Shown here piece by piece: positions 43,349 through 51,753 of a stretch of DNA of 64,000 nucleotides. Origin of the DNA: DASXQK01 sp963724385. GTDB taxonomy: Bacteria; Pseudomonadota; Alphaproteobacteria; Dongiales; Dongiaceae. The notes beneath the pieces are model-generated. The model searched no databases. It worked only from the letters and a program-made list of their open reading frames with translations, and was not told the origin of the DNA. The translations under genes and the position numbers were made by a program. Numbering within the stretch: position 1 is the first letter of the stretch; every line of letters begins with the position of its first letter. The stretch lies in NCBI GenBank assembly GCA_963724385.1, contig CAVRUJ010000001.1, positions 1,240,001-1,304,000 on the forward strand. The letters are read 5' to 3'.

Positions 43349-44766
43349 TGGAGGGCTCGTCATCCCTTAAGTTCCGCGAGCAGGCCAATCTTGCCCTGGC
43401 CGACCCAAATCTTCAGAGGGCCCTCGGCGGGATGGAGGACACCTTCGTCGCCTATCGGGCCAAGACCGTCGCGGGCTTGCCGGAGTTCGAGGCCCTGAGG
43501 GACGCGGCCAAGGCGGTCAAGGACCACGCTCTGGCCAATCTCGATTTCTATCTCGAGCGCTTCGCGGGCAAGGTCGAAGCCGCCGGCGGGACAGTCCACT
43601 GGTGCGCCGATGCCGATGCGGCGCGGGCCGCCATCCTCGCCATCTGCCGGAGCGTCGAGGCAAGGACCGTCACCAAGGGCAAGACCATGATCGGCGAGGA
43701 GATCGCCATCAATGAGCATCTTGCCGCCAACGGCATCGAGCCGGTGGAAACCGACCTCGGCGAATACATCATCCAGCTGCGCCATGAAACGCCGAGCCAC
43801 ATCATCGCGCCCGCCATCCACCTGACCATCGAGCAGGTGAGCGATACCTTCCGCGCGGCCCATACCGATCTCGATGCCAAGCGCCCTTTGAACGAGCCGG
43901 CGGAAATGCTGGCCGAGGCCAGGGCGAAACTGCGCCAGCGTTTCCTCGCCGCCGATGTCGGCATCACCGGGGCCAATTTCCTCATCGCCGAGACCGGCAG
44001 CACGGTGATCGTCACCAACGAAGGCAACGGCGACCTGACCCAGACCTTGCCGCGGATCCATATCGTGCTGGCGAGCATCGAGAAGATCGTGCCGACCCTG
44101 AACGACGCCTCAACCATCCTGCGCGTGCTCGCGCGCTCGGCGACGGGCCAGGAGATGTCGGTCTATACGACCTTCTCCACCGGACCCAAAAGGCCGGGGG
44201 ACCTGGACGGGCCGGAAGAATTCCATGTGGTGCTGCTCGACAACGGGCGCAGCGCCATGCTCGGCACCGAGTTCGAGGCCATGCTGCGCTGCATCCGGTG
44301 CGGTGCCTGCCTCGACCATTGCCCCGTCTATATGAAGGTCGGCGGCCATGCCTATGGCTGGGTTTATTCCGGGCCGATGGGTGCGGTGCTGACGCCGGGC
44401 CTCATCGGCATCGAGAAGGCGACGCCGCTGCCCGAGGCCTCGACCTTCTGCGGGCGCTGCGAGAGCGTCTGCCCGATGCGCATCCCTTTACCCAAGATGA
44501 TGCGCCATTGGCGCGAGCGCGAGTTCGAGCGCCATCTCCAGCCAGCGAACTATCGCGCCGGCATGGCCCTGTGGGGCTTCTTTGCCCGAAGGCCGCGGCT
44601 CTATCGCCTGGCGAGCGGCATGGCGGCACGGCTGCTGGGCCGGCTGGGCCGCAAGCGCGGCTCCTTCCGGTCGCTGCCGCTCGCCGGCGGCTGGACCAAG
44701 GGTCGGGACATGCCGGCGCCCGAGGGCGCCAGCTTCCATGAGCTGTGGGCGGCGCGAAAGCGATGA
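43348..44766 (+). CDS. lutB: Lactate utilisation protein LutB (Fe-S protein)
   Basis: A 472-residue LutB/YkgF protein. The middle contains GITGANFLIAETGSTVIVTN. The C-terminal part carries two [4Fe-4S] ferredoxin motifs: CIRCGACLDHCPVY and FCGRCESVCPM. It starts at the ATG overlapping the lutA stop (TGATG) and overlaps lutC by four bases (ATGA). It is the electron-transfer subunit of the lactate oxidase complex. Confidence 0.94.
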   Translation: MEGSSSLKFREQANLALADPNLQRALGGMEDTFVAYRAKTVAGLPEFEALRDAAKAVKDHALANLDFYLERFAGKVEAAGGTVHWCADADAARAAILAICRSVEARTVTKGKTMIGEEIAINEHLAANGIEPVETDLGEYIIQLRHETPSHIIAPAIHLTIEQVSDTFRAAHTDLDAKRPLNEPAEMLAEARAKLRQRFLAADVGITGANFLIAETGSTVIVTNEGNGDLTQTLPRIHIVLASIEKIVPTLNDASTILRVLARSATGQEMSVYTTFSTGPKRPGDLDGPEEFHVVLLDNGRSAMLGTEFEAMLRCIRCGACLDHCPVYMKVGGHAYGWVYSGPMGAVLTPGLIGIEKATPLPEASTFCGRCESVCPMRIPLPKMMRHWREREFERHLQPANYRAGMALWGFFARRPRLYRLASGMAARLLGRLGRKRGSFRSLPLAGGWTKGRDMPAPEGASFHELWAARKR

Positions 44767-45428
44767 GCCGCGAAGCGATCCTGGGAAACATCCGCCGGTC
44801 CCTGAAGCGCCAGCAATCGCCCGATGCGCCGGCACTGGAGGCGCGGCTTGTTTCTCCGCCGGAAGGGCCCATTCCGGCCCGGGGTCAGATTCCCCGTACG
44901 GCACGCATCGAGCTTTTTACCGACATGGCTCGCCGGGCGGCCGCGACGGTGGCACGGGTCGCGAGGTCCGAGGACGTGCCGGACGCGGTGGCCGAGTATC
45001 TCGCCAGGGAGAATCTCCCGGCCCGCCTCAAGCTTGCACCCGATCCACGGCTCCAGGGGTTGCCCTGGGCCAAGCGCTCGCTCATCGAGATCGGCGCCGG
45101 CCGGAGCCATGGCGACGATGCCGTGTCCTTGTGCCGGGCCGAGGCCGGAATCGCCGAGACCGGCACCTTGATGCTGGCTTCTGGGCCGGACAGCCCGACG
45201 ACCCTCAACTTCCTGCCGGAAACGGAGATCGTGCTGTTGCCGGCCGATGCCGTGGTTGGCGGGATGGAGGAAGCCTGGCGCATCCTGCGGGCCCGGTATC
45301 CCTCTCAATCTCTCCCACGCACGGTCAATCTCATCACCGGTCCCTCGCGCAGCGCCGACATCGGCCTGAAGCTTCAGCTTGGCGCCCATGGCCCCCGGCG
45401 CCTGCATATCCTGGTGGTGGGCGAGTGA
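44763..45428 (+). CDS. lutC: Lactate utilisation protein LutC
   Basis: A 221-residue LutC/YkgG-family protein, with the core segment AEAGIAETGTLMLASGPDSP typical of the DUF162 fold. Its start overlaps lutB (ATGA) and its end overlaps the GNAT gene (GTGA). It is the third component of the lactate-oxidation system. Confidence 0.92.
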   Translation: MSREAILGNIRRSLKRQQSPDAPALEARLVSPPEGPIPARGQIPRTARIELFTDMARRAAATVARVARSEDVPDAVAEYLARENLPARLKLAPDPRLQGLPWAKRSLIEIGAGRSHGDDAVSLCRAEAGIAETGTLMLASGPDSPTTLNFLPETEIVLLPADAVVGGMEEAWRILRARYPSQSLPRTVNLITGPSRSADIGLKLQLGAHGPRRLHILVVGE

Positions 45429-45910
45429 CCAAGGTCGGCCCGGCGTCCCAGATCACGATCGCAGAGGAAGACCCCGATCAGCCGGCGGTAGTTGCCCTCA
45501 TCAGCGCCGCCGATGCCTATCTCGAGGGGCTTTACCCGCCGGAAGAGAACTACCTCCTCGACATCGCCCAGCTTCAGGAGCCGAACGTGACTTTCCTGGT
45601 GGCGCGCCTCGAAGGCGAGGCGGTCGGCTGTGGCGCCCTGGTCCGCTACGCCGGCTATTGTGAGATCAAGCGAATGTTCGTGGATCCCGACCGGCGCGGC
45701 AGCGGCATCGGCAGGCGGCTGATCCGGCAACTCGAGCAAATTGCCGCCGCTGCGAAGCTCAAGCTGCTGCGCCTGGAGACCGGCACGCGCCAGCCCGAGG
45801 CCCTTGGGCTTTACCGTGCTGTCGGCTATGTCGAGTGCGGCCCCTTCGGCGACTATCGCGCCGGCAAATTCAGCCTGTTCATGGAAAAGCGTCTGGAGAA
45901 GGCGGGGTAA
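45425..45910 (+). CDS. GNAT-family N-acetyltransferase in the lut operon
   Basis: A 161-residue GNAT protein from GTG overlapping the lutC stop (GTGA). The acetyl-CoA loop is RRGSGIGRRLI (Q/R-x-x-G-x-G/A), followed by LRLETGTRQPEALGLY RAVGY-type strands. Substrate unknown; the tight overlap suggests co-expression with lactate oxidation. Such operon-linked GNATs can acetylate small molecules or proteins (inference). It is convergent with the DUF882 gene, 17 bases away. Confidence 0.9.
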   Translation: MTKVGPASQITIAEEDPDQPAVVALISAADAYLEGLYPPEENYLLDIAQLQEPNVTFLVARLEGEAVGCGALVRYAGYCEIKRMFVDPDRRGSGIGRRLIRQLEQIAAAAKLKLLRLETGTRQPEALGLYRAVGYVECGPFGDYRAGKFSLFMEKRLEKAG

Positions 45911-45927
45911 GCTGAGCCTGCGCCGCG

Positions 45928-46458
45928 CTACCAGTAGCGGACCGGCCCGGTATCGACATGGACGAAGTTTGAGGCCGGATACATGCCGACGCCGCCCCGG
46001 GCGAGATCCTTCGCCGCCCGGCGCAGGTCCGCAAGCCGCACGTCGGCGAGGCGGATATCGATGGCCATCGCCTTCATGTGATAGCTGTGCTTGGCCACGC
46101 CGGTGCTCTCCGAGCGCAGCATGGAATTGGTCGCCGGCGTCCGATAGGCCGAGATGATCTGGAAGGGCTCCCGGCTGGCAAGCTTCGCGTGCAGGTCGGT
46201 CAGCAGGTTCAGGAGCGGCCGGTTGATCGGGACCACCGTGCCGGTCATGAAATCGCGCAGGATGTGGTCGATGGCCGCCAACCCGTCGGGCAGGAAGCTG
46301 CCGTTGTCCCAATAGGTCGCCTTCAGGGTCTCGCCGGTGTGGGTATGAAGGAAGGAGAGGCTGCGCGGTGTCTCGAGCGCGGCCCGCGCGGCGGGCGACA
46401 ACAGGCCGCCGGCCACTGCAAGGCCCAATCCGAGAAAATAGCGCCGGTTGCTCTGCAT
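45928..46458 (-). CDS. DUF882/YcbK-family Tat-exported peptidase-like protein
   Basis: A 176-residue protein with a Tat signal (SNRRYFLGLGLAVAGG). The M15-like fold shows YRTPATNSMLR, HSYHMKAMAIDIRL and NFVHVDTGPVRYW, in which the H-x6-D ... H-x-D pattern binds zinc. YcbK-like proteins act on peptidoglycan in the periplasm. It lies alone between the GNAT and MFS genes. Confidence 0.9.
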   Translation of the reverse strand: MQSNRRYFLGLGLAVAGGLLSPAARAALETPRSLSFLHTHTGETLKATYWDNGSFLPDGLAAIDHILRDFMTGTVVPINRPLLNLLTDLHAKLASREPFQIISAYRTPATNSMLRSESTGVAKHSYHMKAMAIDIRLADVRLADLRRAAKDLARGGVGMYPASNFVHVDTGPVRYW

Positions 46459-46540
46459 CCTCGGTCTCTCCTATTCCACGCAATCCGAAGGCGGCAAAAT
46501 GCCATAAGAAGTCCCTATGTCAACCTCCGACAGGGGCTGC

Positions 46541-47848
46541 TCAGGCGGCTTCACCTGCCGTCGCCACCGCGAGGCCGGACGGTGCGGCATCCTCCAGGCT
46601 CCGCTTGGAGCTCTCGATGAAGAAGAACGCGGCTATGGCCGCGAGCGCGCAGGTCAGGGAAATGTAAAGCGCGGGGGCGAGGCTGTAGCCCGTTTGGTCG
46701 ATGAGCCAGGTCGCGACCATGGGCGCTGTTCCACCGGCGACTCCCACCGTCAGGTTGTACGCCGTGGACACAGCCGAACAGCGCACCGACTTGGGGAAAA
46801 TCTCGCAGATGGCGGAAGGCAGCACCCCGCCATAGGCGCCGAGCGCCACGGCGATGCCGAGCTGGCCGAGGAACACGGCCCACGCGTTCCCCGATTGCAT
46901 CGCCGACATCAGCGGCCAAGCCAGGAACGTCAACCCGACGGACGCCGCGAGCAGGATCGGCCTTCGGCCGATCCGGTCGGAAAGCCAGGCCGCAGCGAGC
47001 ACAACCAGCAGCATGATGGCCATGTTGAGGGTATTGATCTGCAGCGCCATGCCCGGCTCGACATTGGCGTAACGCCGTAGCCAGGTCGTCACGTAGACAA
47101 AGCTCAAGTAGAAAGGAACGGCGTTGACGAGGCTGAGGCCCAATACCGTCAGCATCTCTCGGCCATGTCCCGCGATGGCGTTGGCAAGGGGGAAGCCGTG
47201 CGCGGCCGCCGGCCTGTCGAAATCCATGCGCCGGCGAAGGACGAAGCCCACACCACCCACGACGACTCCGAAGAGGAACGGCAGTCGCCAGCCCCAGGCC
47301 ACGACCTGGTCCATGGGGAGCCCGTTCAGCACCGTCGCGCCCACGGCCGAGCCGAGGAGGATGCCGGCGATGGCTCCGAAGGGCGCCCAGGCGCTGGCCA
47401 GGCCCCGCCCGCCCGGGTTCGCCGTTTCGGCCAGGAAGACGGCCGAAGCGGTGTATTCACCGCCGACCGCCAGGCCCTGGAAGAGGCGGAACACGACCAT
47501 GAGCAAAGGCGCCGTGAAGCCGATTTCCGCGTAGCTCGGCAGGAGTCCAATTCCGAGCGTCGGAAGCGCCATGGCCACCACCGACCACAGGAGGGCCGGT
47601 CCGCGCCCAATCCGGTCGCCGACATAGCCGAAAAACACGGCGCCGATGGGGCGCATCAGGAACCCGGCGGCGAAGACGCCATAGGTGACCAGCAGGGTCG
47701 CCGTCTTGTTGTCGGCCGGGAAATAGAGGCTGCCGATGGTGCGCGCGAAATAGCCGTAAATCGCGAAGTCGTACCATTCCATCACGTTGCCGGCGATGCC
47801 CGCCACGATCACGCGCCGGCGCTGGTGGTGCTGACGATGTGTGTCCAT
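46541..47848 (-). CDS. MFS transporter, metabolite:H+ symporter (ProP/ShiA-like) family
   Basis: A 435-residue, 12-span protein. GNVMEWYDFAIYGYFA at the N-terminus and GYVGDRIGRGPAL between spans 2 and 3 are typical of the MHS family (proline/betaine, shikimate, citrate or dicarboxylate transporters). ATG at 47848 matches the normal N-terminus MDTHRQHH. A longer open frame through the antisense of the next gene is an artefact. Divergent from the hydantoinase-like gene, possibly importing its substrate. Confidence 0.9.
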   Translation of the reverse strand: MDTHRQHHQRRRVIVAGIAGNVMEWYDFAIYGYFARTIGSLYFPADNKTATLLVTYGVFAAGFLMRPIGAVFFGYVGDRIGRGPALLWSVVAMALPTLGIGLLPSYAEIGFTAPLLMVVFRLFQGLAVGGEYTASAVFLAETANPGGRGLASAWAPFGAIAGILLGSAVGATVLNGLPMDQVVAWGWRLPFLFGVVVGGVGFVLRRRMDFDRPAAAHGFPLANAIAGHGREMLTVLGLSLVNAVPFYLSFVYVTTWLRRYANVEPGMALQINTLNMAIMLLVVLAAAWLSDRIGRRPILLAASVGLTFLAWPLMSAMQSGNAWAVFLGQLGIAVALGAYGGVLPSAICEIFPKSVRCSAVSTAYNLTVGVAGGTAPMVATWLIDQTGYSLAPALYISLTCALAAIAAFFFIESSKRSLEDAAPSGLAVATAGEAA

Positions 47849-47986
47849 TGGTCCCCCGATCCCCGGTGTCGAGCATAGCCAAAGCATTGCGATCGGACAA
47901 ACTTCTCGCGCATCTCCGGGGCTTTTCTTTGCTGCCGGGCGTGATAAACCTAGCCCGAGTTTCTCAACCAGCCCGGCGCTCCCTCC

Positions 47987-49981
47987 TTGCCCCTCTTCCT
48001 CGGCCTCGATACCGGCGGCACCTACACCGACGCGGTGCTGTTCGATCCGGCGAAGGGCGTGCTTGCCTCGGCCAAGGCGCTCACGACCAAGCATGACCTC
48101 GCCATCGGGCTTGGCGGCGCCATGCAGGGCGTGCTCGGTCATGCGGGCGAGGAAATCGCCATGGTGGGCCTGTCCACCACGCTCGCCACCAACGCCATCG
48201 TCGAAGGCCATGCGAGCCCCATCTGCCTGCTGCTTGCCGGCTACGAGCCCGCCGCCCTCGATCGCGCCGGGCTGCGCCAGGCCATGGGCGGCGATCCCTT
48301 CGTGCTCCTCTCCGGCGGCCACGTTTCCACCGGCGAGGAGCAAAGCCCGCTCGACCTCGACGCGGCCGAAAAGGCGATCCGCACCCATGCGCCCAAGGTC
48401 GCCGCCTTCGCCGTGTCCGCGCATTTTTCGGTGCGCAACCCGGCCCACGAGATCGCGTTGCGCCGGCTGGTGCGAGAGCTGACCAGCCTTCCGGTCAGCT
48501 GCGGCCATGAGCTCACGTCCAAGCTGGACGCGCCGCGCCGGGCGCTCACCTGTGCGCTCAACGCCCGGCTGATCCCTCAACTCCAGCAGCTGGTGCGCGC
48601 GGTCCTGTCCTTGATGGGGAAGGCGGGGATCAAGGCACCGCTGATGGTGGTGAAGGGCGACGGCTCGCTCATCGAGGCCGCGGTCGCCATGGAATGCCCG
48701 GTTGAAACGATTCTCTCCGGGCCGGCGGCGAGCTGCGTCGGCGCGCGCTATCTCGCCGGCGAGGAGGACGTTGTCGTCGTCGACATGGGCGGCACGACCA
48801 GCGACATCGCGCTCCTTTCGGGCGGGCGGCCAGTGTTGAACCGGCAGGGAGCGACGGTGGGCGGCTTCCGCACCATGGTCGAGGCGGTGGGTGTCCACAC
48901 CTTCGGCCTCGGCGGCGACAGCGAAGTGCGACTGGACGAGCAGGGCCTCATCGTCGGCCCGCGTCGCGTGATGCCGCTGGCGCTGCTTTGCCACCAATAC
49001 CCGGCGATGTTGGCAGCCCTGAAACAACAGCGCGATTCCAGCGAGCCCATCGGCCATCGCGGGCAGTTTGCCTTGCGCCAGCGTCCGCTCGATGCCGGCG
49101 AAGCGAGCCTGAATCCGAGCCAGGCGGCGCTGTGGACGGCACTTGGCGGCGGCCCGCAGCCGTTGTCGGAGCTGGTGAACGGCCCCGGCGCGCTGCGCGC
49201 TCTCGGCCGTCTTGTCGATCGCGGATTGGTGCTGCTGTCCGGGTTCACGCCCAGCGACGCCGCCCATATCCTCGGGCGCCAGGAGGGATGGTCGATCGAG
49301 GCGGCGACGCTGGGCGCCGAGCTCTTCTTGAAGCGCGAGGCCGAAGGCGGTTGGCGCCCGGCCGGCGAGGCCGTCGGCTTCGCCCGCCAGGTCGTCGAAC
49401 AGGTGGTGCGCCAGTCCGGTCGGGTCATCCTTGCCGCAGCCATCGACGACGAAGATGGAATCCAGGAGCAGAATTGGGGCCGCCTCGGCCGGCATCTTAT
49501 TGCCCGGGCGCTCGCCGGCGAAGCGGCGGGCAGGCGTCTCGTCGACGTGCGCCTGCGCCTTGCCCGGCCCTTGGTCGCCATCGGCGCTCCCGTCGGCACC
49601 TACTATCCCGAGGTGGCCAGGCGCCTGGAGACGCGCCTAGTCATCCCGCCCCATGCCGATGTGAGCAACGCCGTGGGGGCGGTGGCGAGCGGGGTCATGC
49701 AGAAGGCAGAGGCCCTGATAACCCAGCCGAGCCAGGGCCTCTTCCGCCTGCATATGGCGACGGGTATCGAGGACTTCGCCGAGCTGGAAACCGCGGCGGC
49801 CCGGGCGGCCGCAGCCGTCGAAAGCCAGGCAGCCGATCAGGCGCGCCGGGCTGGCGCGGCCGAGCTTCAGGTCTCGGTCAGCCGCAAGGACGAGATCGTC
49901 CGCGATAAGGGCGGCGGCATGATCTTCATCGAATCGCGCATCGCCGCGACGGCCTTCGGCCGGCCGCGGCTGGCGGTGTAG
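47987..49981 (+). CDS. Hydantoinase/oxoprolinase-family protein (HyuA-like)
   Basis: A 664-residue protein. FLGLDTGGTYTDAVLFD at the N-terminus and VVVDMGGTTSDIALLSGG in the middle are the ATPase phosphate-loop motifs of the actin-fold hydantoinase A/5-oxoprolinase family. The HyuA part stands without the usual HyuB partner. The start is TTG, as no ATG or GTG lies upstream in frame. Substrate unknown. Convergent with the Na/Pi gene, 6 bases apart. Confidence 0.88.
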   Translation: MPLFLGLDTGGTYTDAVLFDPAKGVLASAKALTTKHDLAIGLGGAMQGVLGHAGEEIAMVGLSTTLATNAIVEGHASPICLLLAGYEPAALDRAGLRQAMGGDPFVLLSGGHVSTGEEQSPLDLDAAEKAIRTHAPKVAAFAVSAHFSVRNPAHEIALRRLVRELTSLPVSCGHELTSKLDAPRRALTCALNARLIPQLQQLVRAVLSLMGKAGIKAPLMVVKGDGSLIEAAVAMECPVETILSGPAASCVGARYLAGEEDVVVVDMGGTTSDIALLSGGRPVLNRQGATVGGFRTMVEAVGVHTFGLGGDSEVRLDEQGLIVGPRRVMPLALLCHQYPAMLAALKQQRDSSEPIGHRGQFALRQRPLDAGEASLNPSQAALWTALGGGPQPLSELVNGPGALRALGRLVDRGLVLLSGFTPSDAAHILGRQEGWSIEAATLGAELFLKREAEGGWRPAGEAVGFARQVVEQVVRQSGRVILAAAIDDEDGIQEQNWGRLGRHLIARALAGEAAGRRLVDVRLRLARPLVAIGAPVGTYYPEVARRLETRLVIPPHADVSNAVGAVASGVMQKAEALITQPSQGLFRLHMATGIEDFAELETAAARAAAAVESQAADQARRAGAAELQVSVSRKDEIVRDKGGGMIFIESRIAATAFGRPRLAV

Positions 49982-49987
49982 CGAGAG

Positions 49988-51673
49988 CTAAGCCGGCTCC
50001 GTCTTCAGCCGGGTGCGTTGCAACTCGCCGGCGGCATCCAGGATCGGGTAGGCGACCGAGGTCAGGTGCGAGTTGATGCGCTTCAGGTCGCGGAGCACGT
50101 CGAGATGCAGGCTCGAGGTTTCCAAGCTTTCAAGGCGCCCGCTGCGCAGCCGCCCCAGATGGCTTTCCGAGGCGTCGCGTTCCAGCTCGCGGAATCCGAC
50201 CTTCTCCTCCAGCAGCTTTCGCGCCATCGGGACCTCGCCCGAGATGAACACGTTGAGGGCGAGGTCGAAATTGCCCATCAGCCTTCGGTGCATGCGCTCG
50301 ATCTCGGCGAAGCCTTCATCGGAGAAGCGCAGCTTGTTCTTGATCTTCTTCTGGGCCAGCTCCATCAGGTTCTTGTCGATGATGTCGCCGACATGTTCCA
50401 GGTTGGTCGTGAAGGTGATGACGTCGATGCTGCGCTTCTGGTCCCGTTGGTCGAGGGCCTCGCGGGTTACCTCCGTCAGGTAAAGCTTGATCGCTTCGTG
50501 GAGGTCGTCGACGGCATTGTCGGCCTGCTCCACTTCGCGCAGCAGCTTGCGGTCATCGTTGCGGAAGACCTCGAGGGAGTCGTGCAGCATCTTGCGCACG
50601 ATATCGCCCATGCGCAGGGTCTCGCGGGCTGCATTGGCGATGGCGACCGCAGGCGATTCCATTGCCGAGCGGTCGAGATAGCGGGGTTTGCCGCTTTCTT
50701 CACCTCGCGGGCGGTCGGGCAATAGGCGCGTGCAGAGCCTTGCCGCTGGGCCGATGAGGCCGAGGAAGACGAGGGCGAGCGCCAAGTTGAATGCGGTATG
50801 AAAATCCGCCGCCTGGCGCCAGGGCTCGGCCTCAATGCGCCCGATCAAGGGCGTGACGAGTGGCAATAGGGGTGCAACCACCAGGACGCCGGCGACGCGG
50901 AAGAGGGCATTGCCGAGCGGCACGCGCCTTGCCTCGGGATCGCCCGTCGCGGTGGCAAGCAACGGCATCACGGCGCTGCCGAGATTGGCGCCGAGCACCA
51001 GGGCGAAGGCCACCCCCGGTTCGGCGATGCCGTTCGCGGCGAAGGAAATCACCAGCAGGATGACCGCGAGGCTGGAGGTCGAGACGACCGTCAGAAGTGC
51101 CGCGATGAAGATGGAGACTGTTGGTTGACCGCTGAGCGCGGCGAAGACCTGGGCAGTCACCGGGGATTCCCGCATCGGCGCAGCGGCAATCGAGATCAGA
51201 TGCAAGGCGAGCAGGATGAGGCCGAGGCCCGTTCCGGCGCGCCCCAGATCGCGCACCCGGGTGGAATGGCCGGCCTTGAAAGCGACGACCCCGGCCAGGA
51301 TCAGGGCCGGCGACAGCCAGTCGATCCGGAAGGAGACGAGCTGGGCCACCAGGCTGGTGCCAACGTCGGCCCCTAGCATGATGGCGAGCGCCGAGGCCGT
51401 GCTGACAAGCCCGCGCGACGCAAAAGAAGCGGCCATGAGGGCCGTCGCGGTGCTGCTTTGCAGCAGCATGGAGACGCCGAGCCCGCTGGCAAAGGCGGTG
51501 AACCGGTTGCGCATGCTGCGCCCGACGGCACGGCGCAGGTCCGCGCCCCAGGCACGGAGCACACCGGTGCTGACCATGCGCAGACCCCAAAGCATGAGGG
51601 CCGCCGCCCCGGCGAGGTTCAACAGGAAATGGGAATCGGCCGTGATCGCCTCCTGGCGACTCGGAATATCCAA
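49988..51673 (-). CDS. Na/Pi cotransporter family protein (NptA/YjbB type)
   Basis: A 561-residue membrane protein. Two repeated Na/Pi domains carry the QSSTATALMAASF and TVVSTSSLAVILL motifs, and ALMLWGLRMVSTGVLRAWGADLRR is the typical first repeat. A PhoU-like helical C-terminal domain follows (about residues 370-560). The start is TTG at 51673, just before the first span; longer upstream frame overlaps the sulfatase and is not coding-like. It probably exports or imports phosphate with Na+. Confidence 0.85.
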   Translation of the reverse strand: MDIPSRQEAITADSHFLLNLAGAAALMLWGLRMVSTGVLRAWGADLRRAVGRSMRNRFTAFASGLGVSMLLQSSTATALMAASFASRGLVSTASALAIMLGADVGTSLVAQLVSFRIDWLSPALILAGVVAFKAGHSTRVRDLGRAGTGLGLILLALHLISIAAAPMRESPVTAQVFAALSGQPTVSIFIAALLTVVSTSSLAVILLVISFAANGIAEPGVAFALVLGANLGSAVMPLLATATGDPEARRVPLGNALFRVAGVLVVAPLLPLVTPLIGRIEAEPWRQAADFHTAFNLALALVFLGLIGPAARLCTRLLPDRPRGEESGKPRYLDRSAMESPAVAIANAARETLRMGDIVRKMLHDSLEVFRNDDRKLLREVEQADNAVDDLHEAIKLYLTEVTREALDQRDQKRSIDVITFTTNLEHVGDIIDKNLMELAQKKIKNKLRFSDEGFAEIERMHRRLMGNFDLALNVFISGEVPMARKLLEEKVGFRELERDASESHLGRLRSGRLESLETSSLHLDVLRDLKRINSHLTSVAYPILDAAGELQRTRLKTEPA

Positions 51674-51753
51674 AGTCTCTGGTAAAGAGTGTGCAACATA
51701 ATTGTAACAATTCGTCTGGTCTACGGGCTTTGAAAATCCGAGACCAAAAAGCC

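Noticed and set aside
46541..49495. A 984-residue open frame on the minus strand spanning the MFS gene and the antisense of the hydantoinase-like gene
   Set aside because: Only the last 435 residues look like a real protein; the rest is an Arg/Gly/His-rich antisense reading of a well-supported plus-strand gene, a common effect in high-GC DNA.
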